From NCBI RefSeq assembly GCF_947507565.1, contig NC_089190.1:310001-374000 (forward strand): 64,000 nucleotides of DNA. Direction: 5' to 3'. Positions 34,884 through 46,099 of the stretch are shown here, one piece after another (within the stretch, counting starts at the first letter, position 1; each line of letters begins with the position of its first letter). Source of the stretch: Oscarella lobularis (taxonomy: Eukaryota > Porifera > Homoscleromorpha > Homosclerophorida > Oscarellidae). The translations under genes were made by a program, and so were the position numbers. The notes under the pieces were generated by a model. That model saw only the letters and a program-made list of their open reading frames with translations, did no database searches and was not told where the DNA came from.

Positions 34884-37194
34884 ATGCCGTTCGCTTCTCT
34901 CTCCACATCTCTCCTTCATCTGCTCCTACTTGCCGTCACGTCACACTGCCAGACACCCGACACGTGCGAAGTGGCAAGCGGATCGGCCTTTCAACAGATA
35001 TGCGCCAACGTCTTGTCTACTATACAATTCACTCGATTTCCAAACGTTCTCGCCATTCCCGGGCCAGTGAAGCCAACGCGGCGATCCAAAGCATCTAAAA
35101 TCTAGCGAGTAGTACATGCGACATCGACGTGCAACTGTTTGCCTGTCTGTATAATTTCCCAACGTGTCGCGAAACGAGTGAAAATGTTACTGTTGTGCTG
35201 CCACCTTGTCGAGACTTTTGCCTTCGACTCGAGGATAAGTGCGTGTTTGAGTTCATTTTTTCAGGTATAGACTGCTCCCTATTACCTCCGTTTGATCCGG
35301 CCGAACCGACATCCTGCTACGATCCCTATCATCTCATCGTTCTCAATGAAGTGAACGTCGAGCTTTTTCCACAGTTCGTTGAATTTTGGAATTTCGGAAT
35401 GAAAGATACGTTACTTGACTTCTTTAACGTTGTTTTCTATAATTCGAATGGTACCACGGCTCAGTCATTCAACCTGACCGGAGAAACAACGAAAATGGGC
35501 GGGTACATCACAATTGGACAATTGTCAGATATAGATTATAATACCGTCGGTGAAACGATAGCAGTTGCGCTCTATCGAACTAACAGGCAGGAAAATACAA
35601 AACATAAAAAATCAAAATAAATGAATTACGTTTACCTTAGTTTCCAGGACGGATCAGGCCCGAGTGCAGTTGATCTTGTCGACGCTCTGGTTTACATTGA
35701 GCCGAACGCCTGGGTGCCGCCTCTTCTTCAAATATTTCCGACACCTTCTGGGAGCAGCAATACGTCCTTCAGTCGATGCTACAGTCTCCGATCATTGACA
35801 GACGAGGCATATGACCTTACAGAGGCCACGATTGGCGCCAAAAACGATTGCCCAAAAGAAGAAGTGAAAACTATTGAAACGGGGTTAGAGAAATTTGCAA
35901 TTAACAATTCCGTTGACTTGTTTACAAAAAAGTGCTGCTTCGATACGGTCATTTTCTGCGTTTTCGGGTAAATGATGCATGTGGAGCACGTTGGAGTTTG
36001 ATGAAATTGTTACTCTAGAAAAATAGACAATGAAGGCTACTGCGTTAATCGAGACCGTTGGATGTCGCACGAAGAATATTTGAATTACGACATTTACAAA
36101 CAGTAGCATTTCCACTAAAAAATTAGGATTATATATATATACTGTATAGGAGTACGCAGCTCTGCGACTTTAGTGCAGAAGTACTGGCAATAGCTCAGTC
36201 AAGAATGGAAAGGTAAGAAAATGAAAACTTAAACAAATACAGTTCAATTTGGGTTTTTATGACAGAGACATTATAACAAACACGTGTGAAAGAGTACTCT
36301 CAAACGAACGAAACTTGCGTTTTATGTGAGTGAACTATCATAGACAAATGTCCTAATTCAACGCTTTACAGACAAGACAATGGAAAACACGTTCAATACA
36401 TTACCTATGGCCCTCGTAACGAAATTCCGTTGATCGATTCAAGCATGTACGAAGACGCGTTCATAAATAATTAAATAATTTAAGAAAACTCAAAACGTCT
36501 TGCGCAGATGTCAAAATTACACTGAAAACGAGTGCTCGGATATTCTCGCGCGTCATTTCGCAAACAACACCGATCTAGTAGACAGCGTCGATATGTGTGA
36601 TTCATCTCAAAACTACATAGGCTATACAGCCGGTTCAATTACATAAATGCAATGCACGGTGCGGAGCGTGTTCTAACAACTCATGTCTTTAGGTTTAGCA
36701 TGTTTTGGAGACGTCAACTCTCCGTGTTCAGGAAAAAATTCCACTTGGAAAGCTATAGTCATTTCAAAAACGAGCGACTACAGCGATTTACGATTCAGGG
36801 TCGAAGTACTATCTAACACGAGCGAATTCACGTGCTCAAAAACGAATCCTTGCAACGTCACTCCAAACTCGTATGTCACCTTTCAGAAAAATGATTCGAT
36901 TGAATGTAAGAGTGGAGTGGGAAATTCAAAATATTCACGCGCGATTTCTATTTAGTGATTAACTTCGACGACGAAAGTAATTTTACCTTCACCGTTTCCG
37001 TTACTTCAAACGAGTCTCCATTCACATTCAACATTAGAGGAGTCGAATTATTTGAGATTCGTCTCCTGTTCAATGAAAAGCAAAAGGTCGCTATTCGCCC
37101 TCCCGTGATCAGACAGGGTTTCCCATCAACCTACGTCGCGTTCCGAATCGATCCCTCAGCCGGAACGTACACAATCATTGACCGCTTTCAATAG
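34884..37194 (+). pseudogene. FZ-LTD gene A: secreted frizzled-like CRD plus lamin-tail-like domain (frameshifted)
   Basis: Begins ATG 34884 with a signal peptide (LLHLLLLAVTSHC) and then the CRD opening TPDTCEVASGSAF and IQFTRFPNV. The second CRD half (near 35125-35290) has QLFACLYNFPTC and PPCRDFCLRL. HLIVLNEVN, FVEFWNFGM and GGYITIG (35330-35520) resemble a lamin-tail domain. 35645-35971 reads DLVDALVYIE and ends KKCCFDTVIFCVFG. Small Cys-containing exons follow near 36150-36640. The last two exons (36705-37194) end AGTYTIIDRFQ. No transmembrane helix is seen, so a secreted protein is likely. Compared with gene B, one base is missing between FPNV and STCDIDV (35053-35120), which breaks the frame. 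The function is unknown. CRDs bind Wnts or lipids in other proteins, which is only suggestive here. Confidence 0.6.
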
Positions 37195-37289
37195 ATCTGA
37201 AAAAAAGGACATCTTTTGAATGTGTTATGTTATGCGAACGATCAACCTACTGTTATTTAAAGCGACGTCGATAGAGGCGTTAGGCACTG

Positions 37290-37840
37290 TACGATGAGAC
37301 AAAAGGTGAGGCCCCATTTGAGGGTTCACTACCACCCGGGCCACGACATTTTTGCTCGCTACGGCAGCTGTAAATGTCGGACGAACGCATGAATCTTACT
37401 ACGAAGAGACACACCTTAGGGCTTACTTTTGGTCGTTGGAAAAGACCATTCGACCTACGACGGAGGAGAACTGAGCCTCGATACCGCTACGCATCTAATA
37501 GACTGTGGTGTATTGGAGAACGACGGGAACGCTTCGAATGAGACTTCACAGAGTAGGCCATCATAGTACCTTCATTAAGAAAATATGACTTGAGCACGCC
37601 AGCCTTTCCTTCTTTTTTGAAACTCGAAAAACTGCTTGTGAGTCCCTTTAAGGGGCCTCACTTTTCTTTAAAAATTCAAGCGCCTTACGAAGCACTTTGG
37701 AAAAACAGTCCACCGTCGCCGAAAGATGCCGCGAGGAAAATTCAGTCAAAAGGTTAAGCTTTTGTTGAACGGTTACCCGGATAGCATCCGCAGTCTATCC
37801 TTACATGTATGAACAGTTGTCATCGCTCTGGTGTCACAGA
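37290..37840 (+). repeat. GTGAGGCCCC-family dispersed repeat
   Basis: Contains AAGGTGAGGCCCCATTTGAG near 37303 and the inverted AAGGGGCCTCACTTTTC near 37650, which together look like terminal inverted repeats of a ~370-bp unit. A further ~150-bp block ends in GGTTACCCGGAT near 37786. It lies just downstream of FZ-LTD gene A. A closely related copy lies downstream of the FZ-LTD fragment that ends at 47302, so it was probably duplicated with the gene. Confidence 0.65.
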
Positions 37841-37967
37841 GGAATTAGTTAATGGACCTAGAGCCGATATCTATACGCACCAAGGACAGAACATTATTGT
37901 TGAATTTTACTAAAATTTTATGACATCAAAAATTTTCAATTCAATTCCGTTTCAGGTCTATACAATA

Positions 37968-40595
37968 TCAGACAAAACGATCGATGATTGTGTACGTGCC
38001 AGCTGAAGGGTCAGCGCTAGCAGCCAAGTATCTTGTGGGCGGTGTTAGTTCGATGACAGGGGGGCGAAGAGAGACCATTCGCTTTCCATTGAAATCCAAA
38101 CTGATCTCAAAGAACTCCACTCCTCGTATATTGAACACGAATGGGTTGTCGCTTACGACGACAGAAACGATATAGGTATAGCTTTGCTCTCCCATGTAGG
38201 TAACTAAATAGGAGAGGGTATAAGTGAGTACTCGATATAATTTATCAACCGACAGAGCTGCATATCCCCTAACTTAACCGGCCCTACGGAGGTTGCATGT
38301 CCATAACGTCAATGGAGAGGTTATGGTCCATTATCTCCTTAGGTCGGTTAAACTTATTGTGGGTGCGCATCATGCACACCACGGGACCCAGCACACTAAT
38401 CGAGAGCTTCGCAACGGTTCTTTTCACAAGGTCGAGATATAAGTCAGTTAATTACATATTCAAAATTCGGACAGAATGGATTCGATAATAGCCTGAGGCA
38501 AATGACCTTGTACTGTGCTATTATAGTAACTAGTGCATTACTTACTGTCGACCGAAGTACCTCCCCGAGCCGTAACAGTTGAAGTGTTACACTGCTCCAA
38601 TATCGAGCAATTGAATATGCTTATGCCCGATGATAGCACTTCGACTTCAACGCGCAGAATACCGTAGCCAAATGTAATAGGGCGGTATGATGCAGTCCAA
38701 TTAGAATTTTCTCCTGGGCACGGAGAGCTAGCGACTCCAAAGCATCAAAGACCTAAAAGTGTTAGTGATATATGGAGCGCCTAATAGTATATCAAGTCAA
38801 ACCGGCCGTATAGCCAATATAGTTCTGAGATTGATCACACAATGCCTCGCCTGTTACAATAACGGAATTGTTTGAAAAATGACTTGCAATAAATTTTAGG
38901 CACGTTTCTTCGGTATAGCTTTCACACCTGCGAGCAAAAATTAACAATTTTTGTTGAATTCTAAATTGCTTATACACGCTGGAATCAATCGATTGAAAGC
39001 CGTTGAGAGCGTTATGGGAAATGTATTGAAATTGTTTTCCATTCTGAAGTCTGCAGAACGGTAATAATTATTTTACTAAAAGTTTACAAATGTCTTCTTA
39101 CACAAGCTTCACAATTTTTTCTTGAGAGATTTCATCATTACATGTGTGCTGCAAAATGTTCCTGTCGTTAACAAAAAACAAGATATAGATATGAAGAAAT
39201 TTTCTATTTCGTACTTTCCTGAATTGGACTGCGAAATCGCTAGTGCCTCCGCACTAAGATGGCAGAACGATTTAGTTCTATCAAGCCAGGACATGCCATA
39301 TCCTAAATTTCAAAATAATCAATTAAATGTACCGTTCATATATTTGATTATCGAAATGCACTTCTCCCGACATCCAATAATCTCTGTTGGTGCAAAATCC
39401 TGTACTATTCGTTTTTCTAAAGAAACAGTGGTAAGATTCCTAGAACTGAGTGCCATTACCGGATTTACTCAAAAACGCAATAAACGACTGTGCTAAAACA
39501 GCATTTCTTTGTAAGAAATTCCAGTGTTGAACCGGTAAATGTCTCCAAGCCTGGTTGAACAACAACAGCAACTTCCACTTCTTCTTGTTCACAATTATTG
39601 TCGCTAGTGATTGAGAAAGGTTTTAAATCAAATGCATTAATTGTCAATGGTCGGAGGCTGTAACAGCGGCTAATGGAGTTAAAGCTACCGGGAAAAATTC
39701 TTGCATCATTTGGAAATATTTGCAAACTTGTCGGCACTGAATCGTTCTCGCTTACATACACCAGAGCGTCAACAAGTTTATCCAAAGTGGGAGATGAAAT
39801 GTTCTCAGAGCTGGTGTACGTCAATTAAAAATTAATCACAAAACTTGAATTCCTGCGTTTTCACTTGCCTTTGAGTCCGATACAGCGCAACCTCTGCTGT
39901 TTGGTCAACGTTATTAAAAAGGATATTTGAAGCTGCTCCAATGGCGAAGTATCCGTTTCGCGTCTTTTTGTCGTTCAGGTCGAACGACTCAAAGAGGAAA
40001 CCGCCTGCATCATAAAGAGCAACAAAAAAATTATCGAGAATGGTATCTATCATCCCGAAATCCCAGAATTCGACGAAATTCAAGCCATTGCCATTCGCAG
40101 TATTTACTTCATTAAGAACAATGAGATGATAGGGATCGTAGCAGGACGTCGGCTCAACTGGGTCGAAGGAAGGTAGCACGGAACAGTCTAGGGCTAGGCC
40201 TCGAATGGAAATTTCCGACCCACAGAAACCCTCGATACGAAGGCAAAAGTCTCGACAGGGCGGCTGCACTACCGGAACGCTTTCCGTTGAACTTATCTCT
40301 ATTTCTCGACACGTCGGAAAGTAATAGAGGCAGATGAACAGTTTGATGTCAATGTCACAGTCGCTGCTCACGACGTCCCGAAACGCAAAAAGCTCCCCGT
40401 CAACATGGAGCTGATGAGAATGACCGTGTACGTTAGGAAAGCGAGTGAATGAGATAATGGATGAGACGTTGGAACAGAGTTGTCGAAAGACGGGCGTGCT
40501 CGGTATACTTCGCACGTCTCTGGCGTCTGACAGTGTGACGCGACGGCGAGTAAGAGCACACAGAGGCCAATCGTCCAAGGAGAAACGGAGGGCAT
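37968..40595 (-). CDS. FZ-LTD gene B: secreted frizzled-like CRD plus lamin-tail-like domain
   Basis: The best-preserved family member, on the minus strand and tail-to-tail with gene A. ATG 40595 opens a signal peptide (IGLCVLLLAVASHCQ) followed by TPETCEV. The CRD continues with LCSNVSSIISFTRFPNV, FICLYYFPTC and PPCRDFCLRIEGFC, a spacing typical of frizzled domains. Next come CYDPYHLIVLNEVN, FVEFWDFGM and NGYFAIG (lamin-tail-like). A following exon (about 39820-39470) has KLVDALVYVS and TKKCCFSTVVYCVFE. Small exons run through 39294-38700, and the last exon (38195-37968) ends AGTYTIIDRFV. Relative to gene A there are two extra bases just after CEV (near 40510), so the signal peptide and CRD are in different frames as sequenced. 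The intron after RTQ has a GC donor (AG|GCAAGT). Whether it is functional depends on that 2-bp difference. Confidence 0.6.
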
Positions 40596-40639
40596 CGCGG
40601 AGAATTGAGAGTGGCCGTGTGCTAAGGCGTTGACTTAAG

Positions 40640-41190
40640 GCACGAAGGCATTACTATATGAAGTGTGGTACCAGTTCCAATGACGTATGTTTACGTATAC
40701 GGCTTCACAAGTGGAAGAGCGAGGATTCCAATCTAAGAACTTCATAGGTGCGAACATACCGTCATATTGATTCCTAAAGAAAAGCTTTTTGGCACCTCCG
40801 ACGTTCATTCAAAGAATTCGTAGCGGAATTTCGAGTTCCACAAAAAACATTTTTTAGAAACTATTGTCAGGTATTACATTACTAATAATCCCTCCTCAAC
40901 GTGTACACTAGCTGACCTCGATATTTCTGGGAAATATCGAGGCCAGCTAGTGTACAAGTGAATATTTTTTACATTTATCTTAATAATTATGACTGATGAC
41001 GTATTCCGAGTATGACAATCGGTGTTTTTCCCTCCAAGGAGTATAAGAGAGTGGATATGACTCGAATACTTCATATGTTCTATAAAGCCCTCTTCTCGAA
41101 CGTTAATGATTTGAGCCTGCGGCTGCTTCGACTGGCTTCTAACTCGCTCTCATCTTCTCGTTGTTCTGACTCCACCGCTTCCCTATCCGG
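40640..41190. other. Intergenic, with a perfect hairpin
   Basis: No gene recognised. It contains the 53-bp inverted repeat listed at 40903-40955. The ORF at 41012-41260 runs into the transposon end and is not supported as a gene. Confidence 0.35.
40903..40955. repeat. Near-perfect hairpin, 25-bp arms and 3-bp loop
   Basis: The left arm GTACACTAGCTGACCTCGAT continues ATTTC. After TGG, the right arm is its reverse complement with one mismatch and ends CTAGTGTAC. The loop is too short for a normal miRNA precursor. A cruciform, a foldback-element scar or an inverted-duplication footprint is more likely. Confidence 0.75.
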
Positions 41191-41191
41191 G

Positions 41192-41902
41192 CAGTGGCGT
41201 AGCCAGGGGGGGTGCTTTGGGTGCTCGAGCACCCCCCTCAAGTTTGCTGAAAATAATTAAACTAGATAATGATGGCCCGTTGTTAGCCATCATGTGATGC
41301 CCGAACACCCTTAGCACGGTGTCCGATCTCTGTTAGTGCCTACAGCATGTGCATTATGGGAATCACATTGCCTAACCACACCTTAATCTGCCCGGAAATA
41401 TGTCCTTTCTGTAAAAATGGGAATAGGGCACCTGGTGGCTATGCCTTTACACCACAGATTTTAGGTGTTCTGATTACATGTATATATCAAAAGAGCGATT
41501 CACCTGTCGAGTAAAGGTGGCACAAAGTTACCCTTCCCTGCATGGCCCCCTCGGGTGCATGATCAAGTGACACGTTTTCAGCTCGCAGTTGGGTTTGCGT
41601 GCTGCGAGCGAAGACAAACCCAACGTGCTCATTTACTGCGTTCCTTCGATGAGCGTTAATAATTAAGCTCAAATGTTATGTGCCAGTTATGCTATGTAAT
41701 ATGCCTACATATGTACTCGTTCCAGAAAGCTTTGTACACAATCCGAAGTTACTATCTCTGTTGTGTTACTTTGGGCCTACGCACTGTTTTTCGTTAGAGG
41801 CCTTAAATAGCCAAATAGAAAAGGGGCGTAGTCCAAAAATTTTCGCGCGCTCCGCGCGCGAACTTCAGCACCCACCTCCGCTTAATCCTGGCTACGCCAC
41901 TG
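41192..41902. mobile_element. 711-bp non-autonomous DNA transposon, TIR CAGTGGCGTAGCCAGG
   Basis: The terminal inverted repeats CAGTGGCGTAGCCAGG and CCTGGCTACGCCACTG are perfect over 16 bp and extend imperfectly (poly-G/poly-C and a CGAGCACCCCCC region inside). They are flanked by direct repeats CCGGG (41187-41191 and 41903-41907). CAGTGGCGTAGCCAGG-type ends are widespread among hAT-like and related animal elements, but the 5-bp flank repeat does not fit the 8 bp of hAT, so I leave the superfamily open. No transposase is encoded. The element sits 32 bp before the ATG of the ZYG11-like gene, counting from the end of the right TSD. Confidence 0.8.
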
Positions 41903-41939
41903 CCGGGATTGGTTGAAACGTTTGGTCACGTATTTCGCA

Positions 41940-44354
41940 ATGGATGCTCGGCTTCTTCTTTCGCTTTCGGACTTGTGCCTGACGTGCCTTTGCAGAACTT
42001 CGCCGTCTTCAGCAGATATTGCCTGCATTTCGAAGGTACCAGCGTCGGCGCTGCCGTCAATAGCCGAAATCCTCCTTTCTCATTCGGAAAAGAGCGTCTT
42101 GCCCGAACCGGTGTCGAACCTGCTTCTGGAAGGACTTGCGCAGCGCGGAAGACTTACGTCACGCGTGCTAGATCTGTTACTCTGGAATGGACGCTATTTG
42201 AAGACGCTACCACTCTATTCTCTTATGAAAGTTGATGATGAGGAAGCCATAGTTGAGCGTCTCAGAAAACAGGAGCACTTGAAAAGCGTCGATTTATCGT
42301 TCAGTCCTTGTTTAGGGAACTTGCCCGTTCCCTTCTTGGAGAAATTCGTTGGGACCCCATCAAGGGACTCTCTGACGTACTTTGCCGCAAATCACGTGAC
42401 GGGCGCCATAGGTTGCCACGTTCTCGACCAATTTTCGAATATGAAGCATCTCGACTTAAGTTTCACAAATTAGGAGAAAAATAATTTTTGCGCGGCGATG
42501 ACGTCAATGAGATATTTGGAACACCTAAACATATCCGGAACGAGGTTATCTTGGTATGACGTTTTTTCGACTGGAGATGTGTTTGCATCGAATGGCCTAA
42601 CGGAATTGCTTATGCATTCGCTTGAGATAACGGGTATCAGTGATTGGCATGCTGGGACGTACGGTCACACTACTGTCGAACCTTTCTTTAGAAAGTTACA
42701 GCGTCTCGTCAGTCTCGATGTTTCGTACGCTAAAGTGGGCCTACATACGGTTCCCTTGAATGGCGCCTCTTGTGACGCTCGTTTCTACGTCACGCTTCAT
42801 CGTATTTTGCATTGGACTTCGTCTCTTACTCATCTTGACGTGTCAGACAGCTGTGATTGGGATACGTTGGAAAGTCTTCTCATCATGACACATCGTCTTG
42901 ATCAGCTGCGGTTTCTTGGCAATCTGACCAGGTATAATTCTTCTACAGTTCCTGAGACGTTGATTGGTCGTCCTTCTTTGAAACTGGCTCTTTCATCTTT
43001 CGTGCCTCGTGCTTTCTGCTACGAGTACCAGTTTCATCAGAGTCACGCTCTCAAGAACGGCGACTACGCCTACGAGTCGCAGCCTGAAATTATAGACGAT
43101 GTGTTGAAGATGGACTATGACAGATTTGTCAGTAGCGGTCTCGTTCCCTTGACGCTTATGCTTTGCACCGCTGCAAGACGCTGTTTGACTTACGACGAAT
43201 TTTTCAATGACTCTTTTATGGTGGCGTTGCTGCACACTGGTGTTCCCGCTTTTGTCTGCGCTTCTGGTCCATTTATGACCGATGCGTTCGAGCAGCTACT
43301 CGAAAATTTACTCTTATTTTCTCTTCGGCATAAGAGTAATAATCGCGAATTTTACGAGGAAAGTTTAGCTGGCCTTGTGGCACTTTTTGCGAAATTTGCG
43401 ACGTTTATTGCGGAAAGGAATGTTCTGCGTAATCTTGCTCTTCAATTCTCTCTTCTTGTTTCTCCGCCGGAGGATGCAGGCATAGCAGACAAATGGGTTC
43501 TTTTGGCTCCGATTCTCTCTTCCCTTTCGCCACCAAACCGGATGAAGATGACGTCAAAATGCGGTCCACAGATGACGTCTAATTTACGTGAAATCATCTC
43601 CAGAAACGACGAGTACACTAAAGCAGATGACAATATAAAAGTATACATGAAAGATACGCCCATCGATGTGTTTGAGGGTGGCACATCGTTGCTGAATTCT
43701 TTCGTGCTTTTGTTTTGTGGGCTACCGTCACCGGAAGTTTTTTCCGCCTTTGGCGGAATTCTACCTGTTGAAGCAATCGCTGACTTGACTCAAATAGCGT
43801 TTGACTCGTTCTCTACTAACGTCGACAAACGGTCATCCAAGTTATACGTCGCTTCCCTTGACGCTTTGTCCGTCTTGGCTGAGAGCCTTTATCTGGCACC
43901 AACCCTGTTTTCCAAGCACGTGTTTAACGCAGTCCTAAGTCGATTACCTCCTGAGAAAAACATGCACGTGGCGTATTCGTATCTGGCGTGTCTTCTACTC
44001 GTACATGACCAATCGGTTAACTGGTGGCCTTCAGATTGTGAAGACAGAGAAAGTTTGGCATTTCTCATTTTCACTAGCGATTACTCTGACGTGGATTTCA
44101 CCTACCGACACGCAACGCTTTTGCCTCTGCTGAAGATTGCTCGAAGCAGGGAGTTTCCTTTGGTCACCGCATTTGGTTCGAAGCGTTTCGCTTTCTTCTG
44201 CGGAAGCGATTTTGATGCCAAAGCGTATCACAGTCTGTACTGTGGGCCGTGTCCTGTTTGCCTCATCAAGAATGAAGTAGGTTTTGACGCTCTAAATTCT
44301 GTGCCTCTCAGTTGTATTTCTTGTTCGCCTATGCAGTCTTCAATTGATGTTTGA
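41940..44354 (+). CDS. ZYG11/ZER1-family leucine-rich-repeat protein (one in-frame TAG)
   Basis: An intronless frame of 805 codons from ATG 41940. The N-terminus MDARLLLSLSDLCLTCL matches the start of ZYG11-type CUL2 substrate receptors (SLLDICLNFL). Leucine-rich repeats follow (LKSVDLSFSPCLG, MKHLDLSFTN, LEHLNISGTRLSW, VSLDVSYAKVG, THLDVSDS), then a helical ARM-like C-terminal half. The end (YRHATLLPLLKIA and LVTAFGSKRFAFFC) resembles the conserved last armadillo repeats. ZYG11/ZER1 proteins recruit substrates, including Gly N-degrons, to CUL2-elongin ubiquitin ligases. A single TAG at 42471-42473, within a leucine-rich repeat, interrupts an otherwise open frame. The paralogous fragment at 14220 is open at that position. 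The 5' flank is a transposon, so the native promoter may be displaced. Confidence 0.75.
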
Positions 44355-44558
44355 TCAAACTTGGCTTTCGCAGAATTGCGAGACTATGAGTCGGTGAAAA
44401 ATTCATGGTCGAAGTTTTGACTAAATTTCTTTGTTCTCTAATACACAAATTCTCGCATGGTTTATTCTAACGTATACGTGACTACTAAGTTGAGTTAATT
44501 GCGAGTACCTAGATGTTTCAATGATAATTAAAGCATTTGTTTCGAATTCGGTTGTACT

Positions 44559-44600
44559 GTAGGGTAAGCACTTGTTCGTACAAAAACCGTTCACCCTACA
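44559..44600. repeat. Small inverted repeat (TGTAGGGT..ACCCTACA)
   Basis: TGTAGGGTAAGCA and GTTCACCCTACA form the arms around a short A-rich loop, downstream of the ZYG11-like gene. Related to the larger foldback at 34362-34432 by its GTAGGGTAA core. Confidence 0.5.
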
Positions 44601-44718
44601 TTTTATATAGGTGTGGCACGGTTATGCGTAGGTGTGGCAACAGACGTAGGCGTGGCATGAATGAAGTCTGGTGAGATCCTTTATTCATATAAACGCAGGC
44701 GTGCCGATACACCTTCTA

Positions 44719-45589
44719 TTACTTATCGTCTAAAGCTACACACTGCTCTGAGCCAGGATAGCTCGGAAGATTTAGCTTGTATTTTGATATGAGAGCTGGT
44801 GGAATGAATCGTCCGCCGAGGTAATGATAGCGGCCTTTAAAAAATTGAGCGCATTTCTTGGGACACGTTAGAGAAACCAGACAGTCCGGCTTCAATCCTT
44901 CACAATCTCCCGCTTCAACATCCCAACCTATTAGTTACCAAAATTACATTGTCTATTATTTTAAATTTATATCGGTTTTGCCTGAGGGAATGTCTATGGA
45001 GCATATTGGAACTTCAACTCTGTTAAGAATGTCCAATACAGCTTTGAAAGGTGGGCGTGGTTGCCCTTTGAAACTGAAACCGAATAGAGCGTCAATAATA
45101 ACATCAAATTTATCATTGATGACGTCATGGTTTTGAGGAAAATCTTCGAGAAAATCGATGTGAAAATTTTCGCATTGTACCACAAGATTCTTGTATAGTT
45201 GCTTATCGGTTCTCTTTGGATAGTAGGCTGTCGCTTTATAGCCCTGCAAAATGTCACGTGAGCCAGAACGTCACGTCAGTTACGTCACGACACGTGAACA
45301 CGACGAAGAAACTTACGAAAAGCTTCAAGTGGCGCGCTGCGACGAGGCCGTCGCCGCCGTTATTCCCTGGCCCGCAACACACGAGAACGTTTCCAGTGCG
45401 CAACGAGTCCCGTGGATAGCATTTGACGACGGTCGACGCCACGCTGAGTCCCGCCAGCTCCATTAGTTGATCCACGCTGTACTGGTACTCACTGAATAGC
45501 TCTTCGTCTATTTTTTGAGCTTCTGTTTGCGTGATACAGGTCCAAGAGCTGGCCATACGCTTGGAAAGTGATCGTACTATACTTAACAT
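44719..45589 (-). CDS. NAXE: NAD(P)H-hydrate epimerase
   Basis: Three exons on the minus strand: 45589-45317, 45243-44982 and 44927-44719. They total 744 nt and give 247 aa. The protein converts R-NADHX to the S form so that the dehydratase can repair it. Visible motifs are [20 protein letters not shown] and [20 protein letters not shown] (the GPGNNGGDG signature of the YjeF N-terminal domain). [20 protein letters not shown] is the substrate-loop segment. [13 protein letters not shown] spans intron 2, and [21 protein letters not shown] lies near the C-terminus. The short basic leader ([16 protein letters not shown]) could be a mitochondrial targeting peptide, as in animal orthologues. Intron 2 uses a GC donor (TCAG|GCAAAA). 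All signature residues are intact, so the gene is probably functional. Confidence 0.92.
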
Positions 45590-45644
45590 CCGGGAAGCCG
45601 CACAGCCCGTATCAAAAGCGCGCTGAGAGGCCTATAGTGGAGCA

Positions 45645-45680
45645 ATGACTCTCTCCTCCATTCAAGTTCATGTTAAACGA
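45645..45680 (+). other. Possible first coding exon, head-to-head with NAXE
   Basis: An ATG at 45645 opens 12 codons (MTLSSIQVHVKR) followed by a good donor GTAAGTTT. It starts only 55 bp from the NAXE start codon, an arrangement typical of a shared promoter. I could not find its downstream exons: the sequence passes into a minisatellite and an FZ-LTD fragment. It may be the orphaned first exon of a gene displaced by those insertions, or it may have no meaning. Confidence 0.3.
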
Positions 45681-45766
45681 GTAAGTTTATTTCTATTTCG
45701 GGTATAGGCGTGCACAAAATCTATTTGAGATGGTGTTCCTAAAGAGGTCTCGCTATGAATTGAATC

Positions 45767-46095
45767 GTAGTGATTTCTCTCATGGTACGCTAGATCCTCT
45801 AGATATTTATATGAGTCAAATCGTAGTGATTTTTCTCATGGTACGCTAGATCCTCTAGATATTTATATGAGTCAAATCGTAGTGATTTCTCTCATGGTAC
45901 GCTAGATCCTCTAGATATTTATATGAGTCAAATCGTAGTAATTTCTCTCATGGTACGCTAGATCCTCTAGATATTTATGAGTCGAATCGTAGTGATTTCT
46001 CTCATGGTACGCTAGATCCTCTAGATATTTATATGAGTCAAATCGTAGTGATTTCTCTCATGGTACGCTAGATCCTCTAGATATTTATATCTAGA
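45767..46095 (+). repeat. Minisatellite, ~56-bp unit, about 6 copies
   Basis: A tandem repeat containing TTCTCTCATGGTACGCTAGA followed by TCCTCTAGATATTTATATGAGTCAAATCGTA. Most units differ by one or two bases and one is shortened near 45975. The unit carries a TCTAGATATTTATATCTAGA-like palindromic end, seen complete at the array's right edge (near 46080-46097). Confidence 0.9.
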
Positions 46096-46099
46096 GGAT

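Noticed and set aside
40903-40955. miRNA precursor
   Set aside because: A 3-bp loop and almost perfect arms do not fit a Dicer substrate of normal size.
41192-41902. hAT assignment from the CAGTGGCG end
   Set aside because: The flanking direct repeat is 5 bp rather than 8 bp and no transposase is present, so the class was left open.
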